This document shows, piece after piece, positions 44,849-57,894 of a stretch of DNA of 64,000 nt. Both the position numbers and the translations under genes were made by a program. The notes beneath the pieces are model-generated. The model did not search any database and was not told where the DNA came from. It was given only the letters and a program-made list of their open reading frames with translations. Position 1 is the first letter of the stretch. Each line of letters starts with the position of its first letter. Location: the NCBI RefSeq assembly GCF_000157895.3, contig NC_022663.1, forward strand, positions 4,216,001 through 4,280,000, read 5' to 3'. The stretch comes from Mycobacterium kansasii ATCC 12478. GTDB taxonomy: Bacteria > Actinomycetota > Actinomycetes > Mycobacteriales > Mycobacteriaceae.

Positions 44849-45018
44849 CCGGGGGCCGCGACGGTCCGGCTATATCGCCCCGCTTGATCCATCGAGCGTG
44901 AGTTGTTGGCCTCGACTGTGCAACCTGGGCGGAGACGTCGGCGTGTCGTCGCCCTGCGTGCACATTCGAAGCCGTGGGAGCACACTCGACGTCGTCGGGG
45001 CCCGCGGCGTACGCGGTT

Positions 45019-45047
45019 TTGGCCGATCTAGCAGGTGACGCTATTGT
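45019..45047 (+). promoter_or_regulatory. Likely promoter of the rplJ-rplL operon
   Basis: TTGGCC (45019-45024) and TATTGT (45042-45047) with 17-base spacing, immediately upstream of the conserved leader. Predicted transcript start near 45054. Only a consensus match, but position is right. Confidence 0.45.
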
Positions 45048-45053
45048 TGTTGC

Positions 45054-45262
45054 CGATCCACCGAAGACCGTCGGCCACCGAGCAATCGGTTGAAGGTCCG
45101 GGAATATCCCGGCGGCCCACGCAGGAGGACGAGGCATCAGCACCGGCGCCAGTGTCGGTGCATCGTTACGCCCCGTGCCGCTTCCTGCGCCGGGGCGTTC
45201 GTCGTTCCTGGAGAGTGTCCGCGTTCCGAGGTGGCCGCAGTCGCACACTTCAGGAGGTATGC
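45054..45262 (+). promoter_or_regulatory. Ribosomal protein L10 leader (autoregulatory 5' UTR)
   Basis: About 210 bases of untranslated leader before rplJ, recognisable as the actinobacterial L10 leader by the block CCGAAGACCGTCGGCCACCG followed by AGCAATCGGTTGAAGGTCCG, CCCGGCGGCCCACGCAGG and a later GC-rich hairpin (CGCCGGGGCG region). In this family the L10-L12 complex binds the leader and represses its own translation. The rest of the 44849-45053 gap shows no gene. Confidence 0.7.
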
Positions 45263-45847
45263 ATGGCCAGGGCTGACAAGGCCACCGCCGTTGCAGACAT
45301 CGCAGAGCGCTTCAAGGCCTCGACCGCGACCGTCATCACCGAATACCGCGGCTTGACGGTGGCCAACCTGGCCCAGCTGCGCCGATCGCTGGGCGAGTCG
45401 GCCACCTACGCCGTGGCCAAGAACACCCTCATCAAGCGAGCGGCCTCCGAGGCCGGTATCGACGGCCTCGATGAGCTGTTCGCGGGCCCCACGGCGATCG
45501 CGTTCGTCACCGGTGAACCGGTCGACGCGGCCAAGGCCCTCAAGACCTTCGCCAGGGAACACAAGGCGCTGGTCATCAAGGGCGGCTACATGGACGGCCA
45601 TCCGTTGACCGTCGCCGAGGTGGAGCGGATCGCCGACCTGGAGTCGCGCGAGGTGCTGCTGGCCAAGCTGGCCGGCGCGATGAAGGGCAACCTCGCCAAG
45701 GCCGCCGGGTTGTTCAACGCGCCCGCCTCGCAGGTTGCCCGGTTGGCTGCGGCGCTGCAGGAGAAGCGGGCCGCGGCAGAACCCGCCGCCGACGTGCCGG
45801 CTACCACCCCTGACACACCGGCTCCAGAACCAGCATCAGCCGAATAA
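45263..45847 (+). CDS. rplJ: 50S ribosomal protein L10
   Basis: The 194-residue stalk base protein that binds 23S rRNA and carries L7/L12 dimers. N-terminal domain KATAVADIAERFKASTATVI and TEYRGLTVANLAQLRRSLGE; the C-terminal helix for L12 binding is followed by an Ala/Pro-rich tail (EPAADVPATTPDTPAPEPAS) longer than in E. coli. ATG 45263 with a perfect AGGAGG 7-8 bases upstream. Followed 33 bases later by rplL. Confidence 0.97.
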   Translation: MARADKATAVADIAERFKASTATVITEYRGLTVANLAQLRRSLGESATYAVAKNTLIKRAASEAGIDGLDELFAGPTAIAFVTGEPVDAAKALKTFAREHKALVIKGGYMDGHPLTVAEVERIADLESREVLLAKLAGAMKGNLAKAAGLFNAPASQVARLAAALQEKRAAAEPAADVPATTPDTPAPEPASAE

Positions 45848-45880
45848 CCCCACTACCCGAAACCAGGAAGGACCCACACC

Positions 45881-46273
45881 ATGGCCAAGCTCTCGACGGA
45901 CGAACTGCTTGACGCGTTCAAGGAAATGACCCTGTTGGAGCTCTCCGACTTCGTCAAGAAGTTCGAGGAGACCTTCGAGGTCACCGCGGCCGCACCGGTC
46001 GCCGTCGCCGCGGCCGGTCCTGCTGCCGGTGGCGCGCCGGCCGAGGCCGCCGAAGAGCAGTCCGAGTTCGACGTGATCCTCGAGGCCGCCGGCGAGAAGA
46101 AGATCGGCGTCATCAAGGTTGTCCGCGAGATCGTGTCCGGCCTGGGCCTCAAGGAGGCCAAGGACCTGGTCGACAGCGCACCCAAGCCGCTGCTCGAAAA
46201 GGTTGCCAAGGAAGCCGCCGACGACGCCAAGGCCAAGCTCGAGGCTGCCGGCGCCACCGTCACCGTCAAGTAA
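45881..46273 (+). CDS. rplL: 50S ribosomal protein L7/L12
   Basis: The 130-residue stalk protein that recruits translation GTPases. N-terminal dimerisation helices LSTDELLDAFKEMTLLELSD, an Ala/Gly-rich hinge (AVAAAGPAAGGAPAEAAEE) and the globular C-terminal domain (KKIGVIKVVREIVSGLGLKE). Last gene of the rplJ-rplL unit; a strong hairpin 13 bases after the stop ends it. Confidence 0.98.
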   Translation: MAKLSTDELLDAFKEMTLLELSDFVKKFEETFEVTAAAPVAVAAAGPAAGGAPAEAAEEQSEFDVILEAAGEKKIGVIKVVREIVSGLGLKEAKDLVDSAPKPLLEKVAKEAADDAKAKLEAAGATVTVK

Positions 46274-46285
46274 ATCCGCACGCTC

Positions 46286-46313
46286 AAGCCCCCGGTACCG
46301 GAACCGGGGGCTT
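46286..46313. terminator. Hairpin terminator between rplL and tetR
   Basis: Perfect 11-bp stem AAGCCCCCGGT / ACCGGGGGCTT with a 6-base loop, placed between convergent genes, so it can serve both strands. No long U-tract, as usual in mycobacteria. Confidence 0.8.
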
Positions 46314-46320
46314 GGTGCGC

Positions 46321-47013
46321 TCAACCGAAAGCGGAGCGCTGCGACTGGCGCACCCGCTCGGGTGAATCGCCCAGCGCCACAAGCAGGTTCGTGGTCATCG
46401 CGGCCAGCACCGGTGGGACCGTCGCGCTCTCCCCGCCGAAGAAGCCGGCCAGTTCGAGCATCACGAAGCCGTGGATCAACGCCCAGAACTGGGCGGCGAC
46501 GGAAATGACCACCTGGTCCGGGGCGTCGCCGTCGCCCGTCGAACCCACAGTGATTCGTCCCGCCAGCATCGAGCGGTGCACCGCGCGCACGACATGCGCG
46601 AAGCTGGGATGGTGCTGCTCGATCTCGACGACCGTCAGCGTCAGGACGTCGAGAGCCGGCGCCTTGATGCCGTGCGCGCTGGTACTGCCGAACATCAGCC
46701 GATACATATGCGGCCGCTCGATGGCATAGCGTCGATACGCCGCTCCGACAACCAATAGATCGGCAACGGGGTCAGTCGTCGGTGCCACCGCCAGCGCGGC
46801 GTCGAACTGCCGCAATCCCTCCTCGGCCACTGCGGCAATCAGTTCCCGCATGCCGCCGAAATGTGTGTAGACCGACATCGTCGAGGTCCCGGCGGCTCCG
46901 GACACCTTGCGGGTTTGCAGGGCATCGGGTCCGTGCTCGTCGAGCAGGGCGACGGCGGCATGCACCATCTCCTCGCGAACACCGCGAATGCCGTGTTGGG
47001 CTTGCTCAGTCAT
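46321..47013 (-). CDS. TetR-family transcriptional regulator
   Basis: The 230-residue repressor is homologous to Rv0653c. The HTH spans about residues 12-58: MVHAAVALLDEHGPDALQTR then VSGAAGTSTMSVYTHFGGMR. The C-terminal ligand domain carries the IERPHMYRLMFG segment shared by TetR proteins with the TetR_C_13/WHG-type domain. It is divergent from the carotenoid-oxygenase gene, and the 82-base gap contains a perfect palindrome, so it very likely controls itself and that gene. The ligand is unknown; an apocarotenoid is an attractive guess. Confidence 0.9.
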   Translation of the reverse strand: MTEQAQHGIRGVREEMVHAAVALLDEHGPDALQTRKVSGAAGTSTMSVYTHFGGMRELIAAVAEEGLRQFDAALAVAPTTDPVADLLVVGAAYRRYAIERPHMYRLMFGSTSAHGIKAPALDVLTLTVVEIEQHHPSFAHVVRAVHRSMLAGRITVGSTGDGDAPDQVVISVAAQFWALIHGFVMLELAGFFGGESATVPPVLAAMTTNLLVALGDSPERVRQSQRSAFG

Positions 47014-47059
47014 TCCTCGTCATCCCTTGCCATCGTCTGATCGCAGGCGTACGGTCCGA

Positions 47060-47083
47060 ATAACGCTGAAATAACGACGTTAT
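47060..47083. promoter_or_regulatory. Probable TetR operator
   Basis: Perfect 13-base palindrome ATAACGACGTTAT at 47071-47083, plus a further half-site ATAACG at 47060-47065, exactly 11 bases (one helical turn) before the first. It lies 13 bases from the carotenoid-oxygenase GTG and 57 from the tetR ATG. Overlaps the expected promoter/ribosome-binding zone, suiting repression. Confidence 0.75.
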
Positions 47084-47095
47084 AGGAGTTCGGCC

Positions 47096-48616
47096 GTGAC
47101 GACAATGCGAACTGCCCAATCCGGGAACCCGTATCTCGAGGGTCTGCTGGCACCGGTGCGCAACGAGGTGACCGCGACCGACCTAAAGGTCACCGGCCAG
47201 ATCCCGGAGCATCTCGATGGACGGTATCTGCGCAATGGACCCAACCCCGTCGCCGAGGTCGATCCCGCTGTCTATCACTGGTTCAGCGGTGACGGGATGG
47301 TCCATGGGGTAGCCCTTCGTCAAGGGCGAGCCAGCTGGTATCGCAACCGCTGGGTGCGCAGCCTGCCGGTATGCGCGGCCCTCGGAGAGCCGGCTCCGAA
47401 CAGGCTCGATCCCCGGGCGGGCATGCTGTCCCTGGGCGCCAACACCAGCGTGCTGAGCCACGCCGGACGCACCCTGGCGCTCGTCGAGGGCGGCGTCGCC
47501 AATTACGAGCTCACCGAGGACCTCGACACCGTCGGGACATGCGACTTCGACGGCACCCTGACCGGCGGGTACACCGCCCACCCGCACCGCGACCCGGGGA
47601 CCGGCGAACTGCATGCGGTGTCGTACTCGTTTGCTCGCGGACGGACCGTGCAGTATTCGGTGATCGACACCCAAGGGCGGGCCCGGCGCACCGTAGATAT
47701 CGAGGTGACCGGGTCGCCGATGATGCACGACTTCTCCTTGACCGACAAGTACGTGGTGATCTACGACCTGCCGGTCACCTTCGACGTGTCGCAGGTGCTA
47801 CCCGCGAAGCTGCCGCGCTGGCTGAGTTTGCCCGCGCAACTGGTGATGCAGGCGCTGATCGGTCACGTCCGGGTCCCCGGCCCGATCGCCGCGATGATGA
47901 ACCGCAACCCCAAGCCGTCTGATCGCATGCCCTACGCCTGGAACGCCGACTATCCGGCCCGCATCGGAGTCATGCCCCGAGACGGCGGCAATGAGGACGT
48001 CCGGTGGTTCGACATCGAACCCTGCTACGTCTATCACCCGCTCAACGCCTACACCGAAACCCGAGACGACGGGTCCGAGCTGCTGATACTCGACGTGGTG
48101 CGGTATGCGCGAATGTTCGACCATGACCGGCACGGCCCCGGCGACACCCGTCCGTCACTGGATCGCTGGACCATCAACCTGGCCACCGGTGCCGTCACCA
48201 CCGAATGCCGCGACGACCGGCCGCAGGAGTTTCCCCGGATCAACGAGAGCTTGCTGGGCGGTCGGCATCGGTTCGGCTACACGCTCGGCGTGGACGGCGG
48301 CTACCTGACCGGCGGAACGACGGAAATGTCCACCTCGCTGTACAAGCACGACTACCAGACCGGATCCTGCCAGGTGGCCCCGCTGGATGCTGCCCTGCTG
48401 ATCGGCGAGATGTGCTTCGTCCCGAACCCACCGGGTACTTCCGGGGAAAGGGCGGAAGACGACGGCATCCTCATGGGGTACGGCTACCACCGCGACCGCG
48501 ACGAGGGCCAGCTGTTGTTGCTGGACGCCCAGACGTGCGAATTGATGGCCACCGTGCACCTGCCGCAGCGGGTCCCGATGGGTTTCCACGGCAACTGGGC
48601 ACCGGCGACTCCTTGA
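47096..48616 (+). CDS. Carotenoid cleavage oxygenase
   Basis: Non-heme iron dioxygenase of 506 residues, homologue of Rv0654, of the RPE65/carotenoid-oxygenase family, which cleaves polyene double bonds of carotenoids or stilbenes. Iron-ligand histidines lie in YTAHPHRDPG (about residue 162), MMHDFSLTDKYVV, YVYHPLNAY and the C-terminal PMGFHGNW. The N-terminus LDGRYLRNGPNPVAEVDPAV with the YHWFSGDGMVHGV block is typical. GTG 47096 fits the 501-residue M. tuberculosis protein. Probably repressed by the divergent TetR protein. Confidence 0.93.
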   Translation: MTTMRTAQSGNPYLEGLLAPVRNEVTATDLKVTGQIPEHLDGRYLRNGPNPVAEVDPAVYHWFSGDGMVHGVALRQGRASWYRNRWVRSLPVCAALGEPAPNRLDPRAGMLSLGANTSVLSHAGRTLALVEGGVANYELTEDLDTVGTCDFDGTLTGGYTAHPHRDPGTGELHAVSYSFARGRTVQYSVIDTQGRARRTVDIEVTGSPMMHDFSLTDKYVVIYDLPVTFDVSQVLPAKLPRWLSLPAQLVMQALIGHVRVPGPIAAMMNRNPKPSDRMPYAWNADYPARIGVMPRDGGNEDVRWFDIEPCYVYHPLNAYTETRDDGSELLILDVVRYARMFDHDRHGPGDTRPSLDRWTINLATGAVTTECRDDRPQEFPRINESLLGGRHRFGYTLGVDGGYLTGGTTEMSTSLYKHDYQTGSCQVAPLDAALLIGEMCFVPNPPGTSGERAEDDGILMGYGYHRDRDEGQLLLLDAQTCELMATVHLPQRVPMGFHGNWAPATP

Positions 48617-48765
48617 GGCCCCCCGGCACCGCGCGCCGGCCTCGGCGAGGATTGTTATGTATCCAACCCTGATGTCGCGCCCCAGCGGTGCGCTACAGTG
48701 ACTCAAGCCACATAAAGTGGCAGGTGGCGGGCATCTTGCAATGTTGAGCGTCGGAAGGATTTCCC

Positions 48766-49776
48766 ATGGGCGTCGCTATCGAGGTCAACGGACTCACGAA
48801 GTCCTTCGGTTCCTCGAGGATCTGGGAGGACGTCACGCTCACGATCCCCGCCGGCGAGGTCAGCGTGTTGCTGGGACCGTCGGGTACCGGCAAGTCGGTG
48901 TTCCTGAAATCCCTCATCGGCCTGCTTCGGCCTGAACGCGGCTCGATCGTCATCGACGGCACCGACATCATCGAATGCTCGGCCAAGGAGCTCTACGAGA
49001 TCCGGACGTTGTTCGGTGTGCTTTTCCAGGACGGTGCGCTGTTCGGGTCGATGAACCTGTTTGACAACACCGCTTTCCCGCTGCGCGAGCACACCAAGAA
49101 AAAAGAAAAAGAGATCCGCGACATCGTCATGGAGAAGCTCGCACTGGTCGGCTTGGGCGGTGACGAGAAGAAGTTCCCCGGCGAGATCTCCGGCGGTATG
49201 CGCAAGCGTGCCGGGCTGGCCCGGGCGCTGGTTCTCGATCCGCAGATCATTCTCTGCGACGAGCCCGACTCTGGTCTGGACCCCGTCCGTACCGCCTACC
49301 TGAGCCAGCTGATCATGGACATCAATGCCCAGATCGACGCGACCATCCTCATCGTGACCCACAACATCAACATCGCCCGTACGGTGCCCGACAACATGGG
49401 CATGTTGTTCCGCAAGCATCTGGTCATGTTCGGACCCCGCGAAGTGCTGCTGACCAGCGACGAGCCGGTGGTGCGACAGTTCCTCAACGGCCGGCGCATC
49501 GGGCCGATCGGCATGTCCGAGGAGAAGGACGAGGCCACCATGGCCGAAGAGCAGGCGCTGCTCGACGCCGGTCACCAGGCGGGCGGCGTCGAGGAGATCG
49601 AGGGCGTGCCGCCGCAGATCACCGCGACGCCGGGTATGCCAGAGCGCAAAGCGGTGGCGCGGCGCCAGGCCCGGGTGCGCGCGATGCTGCACACCTTGCC
49701 GAAGAAGGCCCAGGAGGCGATCCTCGACGATCTCGAGGGCACGCACAAGTATCACGCGAGCGAGTTCGGCGGCTAG
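48766..49776 (+). CDS. mkl: ATPase of Mce lipid-import systems, Mkl (MceG)
   Basis: ABC-type ATPase of 336 residues shared by the Mce transporters that import cholesterol and fatty acids. Walker A LLGPSGTGKSVFLK (about residues 34-47), signature FPGEISGGMRKRAGLARALV, Walker B ILCDEPDSGLDP, switch His in VTHNINIA. The C-terminal ~90 residues (MSEEKDEATMAEEQALLDAG onward) are the actinobacterial extension. ATG 48766 with GGAAGGA upstream; some M. tuberculosis annotations start 23 residues earlier. The 149-base gap before it shows no gene. Confidence 0.95.
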   Translation: MGVAIEVNGLTKSFGSSRIWEDVTLTIPAGEVSVLLGPSGTGKSVFLKSLIGLLRPERGSIVIDGTDIIECSAKELYEIRTLFGVLFQDGALFGSMNLFDNTAFPLREHTKKKEKEIRDIVMEKLALVGLGGDEKKFPGEISGGMRKRAGLARALVLDPQIILCDEPDSGLDPVRTAYLSQLIMDINAQIDATILIVTHNINIARTVPDNMGMLFRKHLVMFGPREVLLTSDEPVVRQFLNGRRIGPIGMSEEKDEATMAEEQALLDAGHQAGGVEEIEGVPPQITATPGMPERKAVARRQARVRAMLHTLPKKAQEAILDDLEGTHKYHASEFGG

Positions 49777-49800
49777 CCCCGGCTAGCCCCGGCTAGCCCC
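49771..49800. repeat. Tandem 10-bp repeat spanning the mkl stop codon
   Basis: GGCTAGCCCC repeated three times exactly. The first copy includes the mkl TAG; the other two bring TAG in other frames. Likely slippage product. Confidence 0.9.
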
Positions 49801-50306
49801 GTGGCGCCGACGCCAAGGCGCCGCACCCTGCAGCGGTGACGGTGGCTGTTCAGTCAATCTCATCGGCGGTGACGCAACTAACAGTGGCCGCGTCCCAGGG
49901 CGGCCGGTGAGCAAGAATTCACCCTAACTTGCGGTAACTTGTCGCCCGTCCCCTTGACGACGGGGCGTAAACGGGTCAATCTGTTGGGCAGCATGTGTTG
50001 TACCTGTACCAGGGCAAGTCGAAATGCCAGCCAGCGCCGCTTCCCGGGGACACATATCGGTAGCTATTTGAGGAATGCGCCGTCCTGCGCTAGTGTAGGA
50101 CGTTGCGCTGGCTACCTCCTGCCCACCTCACCCGCCACTTGACATCGTGGTCTAAGCCTGAGCCCAGTTTCCGGCTCAGTTGTTCGGTTGCGTGCGTGAG
50201 ATCCGGACAGTTCGTTCGCCGGCCTAACCGACACAATTATCTGCGGCGAACAGGTCCGGTGACCGCCGGCTCCAGGTAGTCGCACGAGGTGCTGGAAGGA
50301 CGCATC
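49801..50306. promoter_or_regulatory. rpoB upstream region with promoter
   Basis: About 500 bases without a gene between mkl and rpoB, holding the rpoBC control region. The best promoter is TTGAGG (50068-50073), 17-base spacer, TAGTGT (50091-50096), giving a leader of about 200 bases. A second weaker candidate is TTGACG near 49954 with CAATCT 17 bases on. Two promoters for rpoB are known in other mycobacteria. The toxin-antitoxin genes found here in M. tuberculosis are absent. Confidence 0.55.
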
Positions 50307-53300
50307 TTGGCTGATTTCCGCCAAAGCAAAACAGACGCTAGTCCCGCTCAGAGTCGCCCGCAAAGTTCTTCAAACAGCTCCGTGCCCGGAGCGCCTAATC
50401 GGGTTTCCTTCGCCAAGCTCCGCGAACCGCTGGAGGTTCCGGGGTTGCTTGACGTGCAGACCGACTCGTTCGAGTGGCTGATCGGTTCCCAGCGCTGGCG
50501 GGACTCCGCTATCGCCCGGGGCGAGGCCGCAGGGGGGATTAACCCGATCGGTGGCCTGGAAGAGGTGCTCGACGAGCTCTCACCGATCGAGGACTTCTCC
50601 GGGTCGATGTCGCTGTCCTTCTCCGACCCCCGCTTCGACGAGGTCAAGGCACCGGTCGACGAGTGCAAAGACAAGGACATGACCTACGCGGCCCCGCTGT
50701 TCGTGACGGCCGAATTCATCAACAACAACACCGGCGAGATCAAGAGCCAGACGGTGTTCATGGGTGATTTCCCGATGATGACCGAGAAGGGCACGTTCAT
50801 CATCAACGGCACCGAGCGCGTGGTGGTCAGCCAGCTGGTCCGGTCGCCCGGTGTCTACTTCGACGAGACCATCGACAAGTCCACCGACAAGACGCTGCAC
50901 AGCGTCAAGGTGATCCCCAGTCGGGGGGCCTGGCTGGAGTTCGACGTCGACAAGCGTGACACCGTCGGCGTGCGCATCGACCGCAAGCGCCGGCAGCCGG
51001 TCACCGTGCTGCTCAAGGCCCTCGGCTGGACCAGCGAGCGGATCACCGAGCGGTTCGGGTTCTCCGAGATCATGATGTCGACGCTGGAAAAGGACAACAC
51101 CGCCGGCACCGACGAAGCCCTGCTGGACATCTACCGAAAGCTGCGTCCGGGCGAGCCGCCGACCAAGGAGTCCGCCCAGACCCTACTGGAGAACCTGTTC
51201 TTCAAGGAGAAGCGCTACGACCTGGCCCGTGTCGGCCGATACAAGGTCAACAAGAAGCTGGGCCTGAACACCAATCATCCGATCACCACGACGACGCTGA
51301 CCGAAGAAGACGTCGTCGCCACCATCGAGTATCTGGTCCGCCTGCACGAGGGCCAGGCCACGATGACCGTGCCGGGCGGGGTCGAGGTGCCGGTGGAAAC
51401 CGACGACATCGACCACTTCGGCAACCGCCGGTTGCGTACCGTCGGCGAGCTGATCCAGAACCAGATCCGGGTCGGCATGTCGAGGATGGAGCGGGTGGTC
51501 CGGGAACGGATGACCACTCAGGACGTCGAGGCGATCACGCCGCAGACACTGATCAACATCCGCCCGGTGGTCGCCGCCATCAAGGAGTTCTTCGGCACCA
51601 GCCAGCTCTCCCAGTTCATGGACCAGAACAACCCGCTGTCGGGCCTCACCCACAAGCGCCGGCTTTCGGCGCTGGGGCCGGGCGGTCTGTCCCGGGAGCG
51701 TGCCGGGCTGGAAGTGCGTGACGTGCACCCGTCGCACTACGGCCGCATGTGCCCGATCGAGACCCCGGAGGGTCCCAACATCGGCCTGATCGGCTCGCTG
51801 TCGGTGTACGCACGGGTCAACCCGTTCGGCTTCATCGAGACGCCGTACCGCAAGGTGATCGACGGTCTCGTTACTGATGAGATCCACTACTTGACGGCCG
51901 ACGAGGAGGACCGCCACGTCGTGGCACAGGCCAACTCGCCGATCGACGCTGAGGGCCGGTTCGTCGAGCCGCGCGTGCTGGTGCGCCGCAAGGCCGGCGA
52001 GGTCGAGTACGTGGCCTCGTCGGAGGTGGACTACATGGACGTCTCGCCGCGCCAGATGGTGTCGGTGGCCACGGCCATGATTCCGTTCCTCGAGCACGAC
52101 GACGCCAACCGGGCTCTGATGGGTGCCAACATGCAGCGCCAGGCGGTTCCGCTGGTGCGCAGCGAGGCGCCGCTGGTGGGCACCGGCATGGAGTTGCGTG
52201 CGGCCATCGACGCCGGCGATGTCGTCGTCGCCGAGAAGTCGGGAGTGATCGAGGAGGTGTCCGCCGACTACATCACCGTGATGGCCGACGACGGCACCCG
52301 GCACACCTACCGGATGCGCAAGTTCGCCCGCTCGAACCACGGCACCTGCGCCAACCAGTCTCCGATCGTGGACGCCGGAGAGCGGGTAGAGGCCGGCCAG
52401 GTCATCGCCGACGGTCCGTGTACCCAGAACGGCGAGATGGCGCTGGGCAAGAACCTGCTGGTGGCGATCATGCCGTGGGAGGGCCACAACTACGAGGACG
52501 CCATCATCCTGTCCAACCGGCTCGTCGAGGAAGACATCCTCACCTCGATCCACATCGAGGAGCACGAGATCGACGCCCGCGATACCAAGCTGGGCGCCGA
52601 GGAGATCACCCGCGACATCCCGAACGTCTCTGACGAGGTGCTGGCGGACCTGGATGAGCGGGGCATCGTGCGCATCGGCGCCGAGGTTCGCGACGGCGAC
52701 ATCCTGGTCGGCAAGGTCACCCCGAAGGGGGAGACGGAGCTGACGCCAGAGGAGCGGCTGCTGCGGGCGATCTTCGGCGAAAAGGCCCGGGAGGTCCGCG
52801 ACACCTCGCTGAAGGTGCCGCACGGCGAGTCCGGCAAGGTGATCGGCATCCGGGTGTTCTCCCGCGAGGACGACGACGAGCTTCCCGCCGGCGTCAACGA
52901 GCTGGTCCGCGTCTACGTGGCCCAGAAGCGCAAGATCTCCGACGGCGACAAGCTGGCCGGCCGGCACGGCAACAAGGGCGTCATCGGCAAGATCCTGGCG
53001 CAAGAGGACATGCCGTTCCTTCCGGACGGGACCCCGGTGGACATCATCCTGAACACCCACGGTGTGCCCCGACGGATGAACATCGGCCAGATCCTGGAAA
53101 CCCACCTGGGATGGTGCGCGCACAGCGGGTGGCAGATCGCGGGTTCACCCGACTGGGCGGCCAACCTTCCCGAGGCGTTGCGCAGCGCCGAGCCGAACCA
53201 GATCGTGTCGACTCCGGTGTTCGACGGCGCCCAGGAGGCCGAACTGCAGGGGCTGTTGTCATCGACATTGCCCAACCGTGACGGCGACGTGCTGGTCGAC

Positions 53301-53828
53301 GGCGACGGCAAGGCGGTCCTCTTCGACGGCCGTAGCGGCGAGCCGTTCCCGTACCCGGTGACTGTTGGCTACATGTACATCATGAAGCTGCACCACCTGG
53401 TCGACGACAAGATCCACGCCCGCTCCACCGGCCCGTACTCGATGATCACCCAGCAGCCGCTGGGCGGTAAGGCGCAGTTCGGTGGCCAGCGGTTCGGCGA
53501 GATGGAGTGCTGGGCCATGCAGGCCTACGGCGCGGCGTACACGCTGCAGGAGTTGTTGACCATCAAGTCCGACGACACTGTCGGCCGGGTCAAGGTCTAC
53601 GAGGCGATCGTCAAGGGCGAGAACATTCCCGAGCCGGGCATCCCCGAGTCGTTCAAGGTGCTGCTCAAAGAGCTGCAGTCGCTGTGCCTCAACGTGGAGG
53701 TGCTGTCGTCCGACGGCGCGGCGATCGAGCTGCGCGAAGGCGAGGACGAGGACCTGGAGCGCGCGGCAGCGAATCTCGGAATCAACTTGTCCCGCAACGA
53801 ATCCGCCTCTGTCGAGGACTTGGCCTGA
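50307..53828 (+). CDS. rpoB: RNA polymerase beta subunit
   Basis: Core RNA polymerase subunit, 1,173 residues from TTG 50307. That start has GGAAGGA six bases upstream and gives LADFRQSKTDASPAQSRPQS as in other mycobacteria; an in-frame GTG/ATG-like extension from 50289 lacks a ribosome site. The rifampicin-pocket region (nt 51594-51680) reads GTSQLSQFMDQNNPLSGLTH then KRRLSALGPGG, the susceptible consensus, with His449 and Ser454 equivalent to M. tuberculosis 445 and 450. The N-terminus has a few extra residues (EAAGGINPIGG), and the stretch after HSGWQ is shorter and divergent (IAGSPDWAANLPEALRSAEP), a usual variable region. Operon with rpoC, 44 bases apart. Confidence 0.98.
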   Translation: MADFRQSKTDASPAQSRPQSSSNSSVPGAPNRVSFAKLREPLEVPGLLDVQTDSFEWLIGSQRWRDSAIARGEAAGGINPIGGLEEVLDELSPIEDFSGSMSLSFSDPRFDEVKAPVDECKDKDMTYAAPLFVTAEFINNNTGEIKSQTVFMGDFPMMTEKGTFIINGTERVVVSQLVRSPGVYFDETIDKSTDKTLHSVKVIPSRGAWLEFDVDKRDTVGVRIDRKRRQPVTVLLKALGWTSERITERFGFSEIMMSTLEKDNTAGTDEALLDIYRKLRPGEPPTKESAQTLLENLFFKEKRYDLARVGRYKVNKKLGLNTNHPITTTTLTEEDVVATIEYLVRLHEGQATMTVPGGVEVPVETDDIDHFGNRRLRTVGELIQNQIRVGMSRMERVVRERMTTQDVEAITPQTLINIRPVVAAIKEFFGTSQLSQFMDQNNPLSGLTHKRRLSALGPGGLSRERAGLEVRDVHPSHYGRMCPIETPEGPNIGLIGSLSVYARVNPFGFIETPYRKVIDGLVTDEIHYLTADEEDRHVVAQANSPIDAEGRFVEPRVLVRRKAGEVEYVASSEVDYMDVSPRQMVSVATAMIPFLEHDDANRALMGANMQRQAVPLVRSEAPLVGTGMELRAAIDAGDVVVAEKSGVIEEVSADYITVMADDGTRHTYRMRKFARSNHGTCANQSPIVDAGERVEAGQVIADGPCTQNGEMALGKNLLVAIMPWEGHNYEDAIILSNRLVEEDILTSIHIEEHEIDARDTKLGAEEITRDIPNVSDEVLADLDERGIVRIGAEVRDGDILVGKVTPKGETELTPEERLLRAIFGEKAREVRDTSLKVPHGESGKVIGIRVFSREDDDELPAGVNELVRVYVAQKRKISDGDKLAGRHGNKGVIGKILAQEDMPFLPDGTPVDIILNTHGVPRRMNIGQILETHLGWCAHSGWQIAGSPDWAANLPEALRSAEPNQIVSTPVFDGAQEAELQGLLSSTLPNRDGDVLVDGDGKAVLFDGRSGEPFPYPVTVGYMYIMKLHHLVDDKIHARSTGPYSMITQQPLGGKAQFGGQRFGEMECWAMQAYGAAYTLQELLTIKSDDTVGRVKVYEAIVKGENIPEPGIPESFKVLLKELQSLCLNVEVLSSDGAAIELREGEDEDLERAAANLGINLSRNESASVEDLA

Positions 53829-53872
53829 ACCTTCTTGGAAGTAACTAAACCCGCAAGGGGAAAGGGAGTTAC

Positions 53873-57835
<3,963 letters not shown>

Positions 57836-57842
57836 TCCGCAT

Positions 57843-57879
57843 AGAGAAAAGCCCCGGGCCTTGCCCGGGGCTTTTCTCT
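57843..57879 (+). terminator. rpoBC intrinsic terminator
   Basis: Perfect 17-bp stem AGAGAAAAGCCCCGGGC / GCCCGGGGCTTTTCTCT with a 3-base loop (57843-57859, 57863-57879), starting 8 bases after the rpoC stop. The A-rich/T-rich outer stem gives the U-rich end needed for intrinsic termination. Confidence 0.92.
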
Positions 57880-57894
57880 GTGTCGAGTTTCTAT

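Noticed and set aside
51594..51680. Possible rifampicin-resistance change in rpoB
   Set aside because: The region matches the susceptible mycobacterial consensus at every position I compared.
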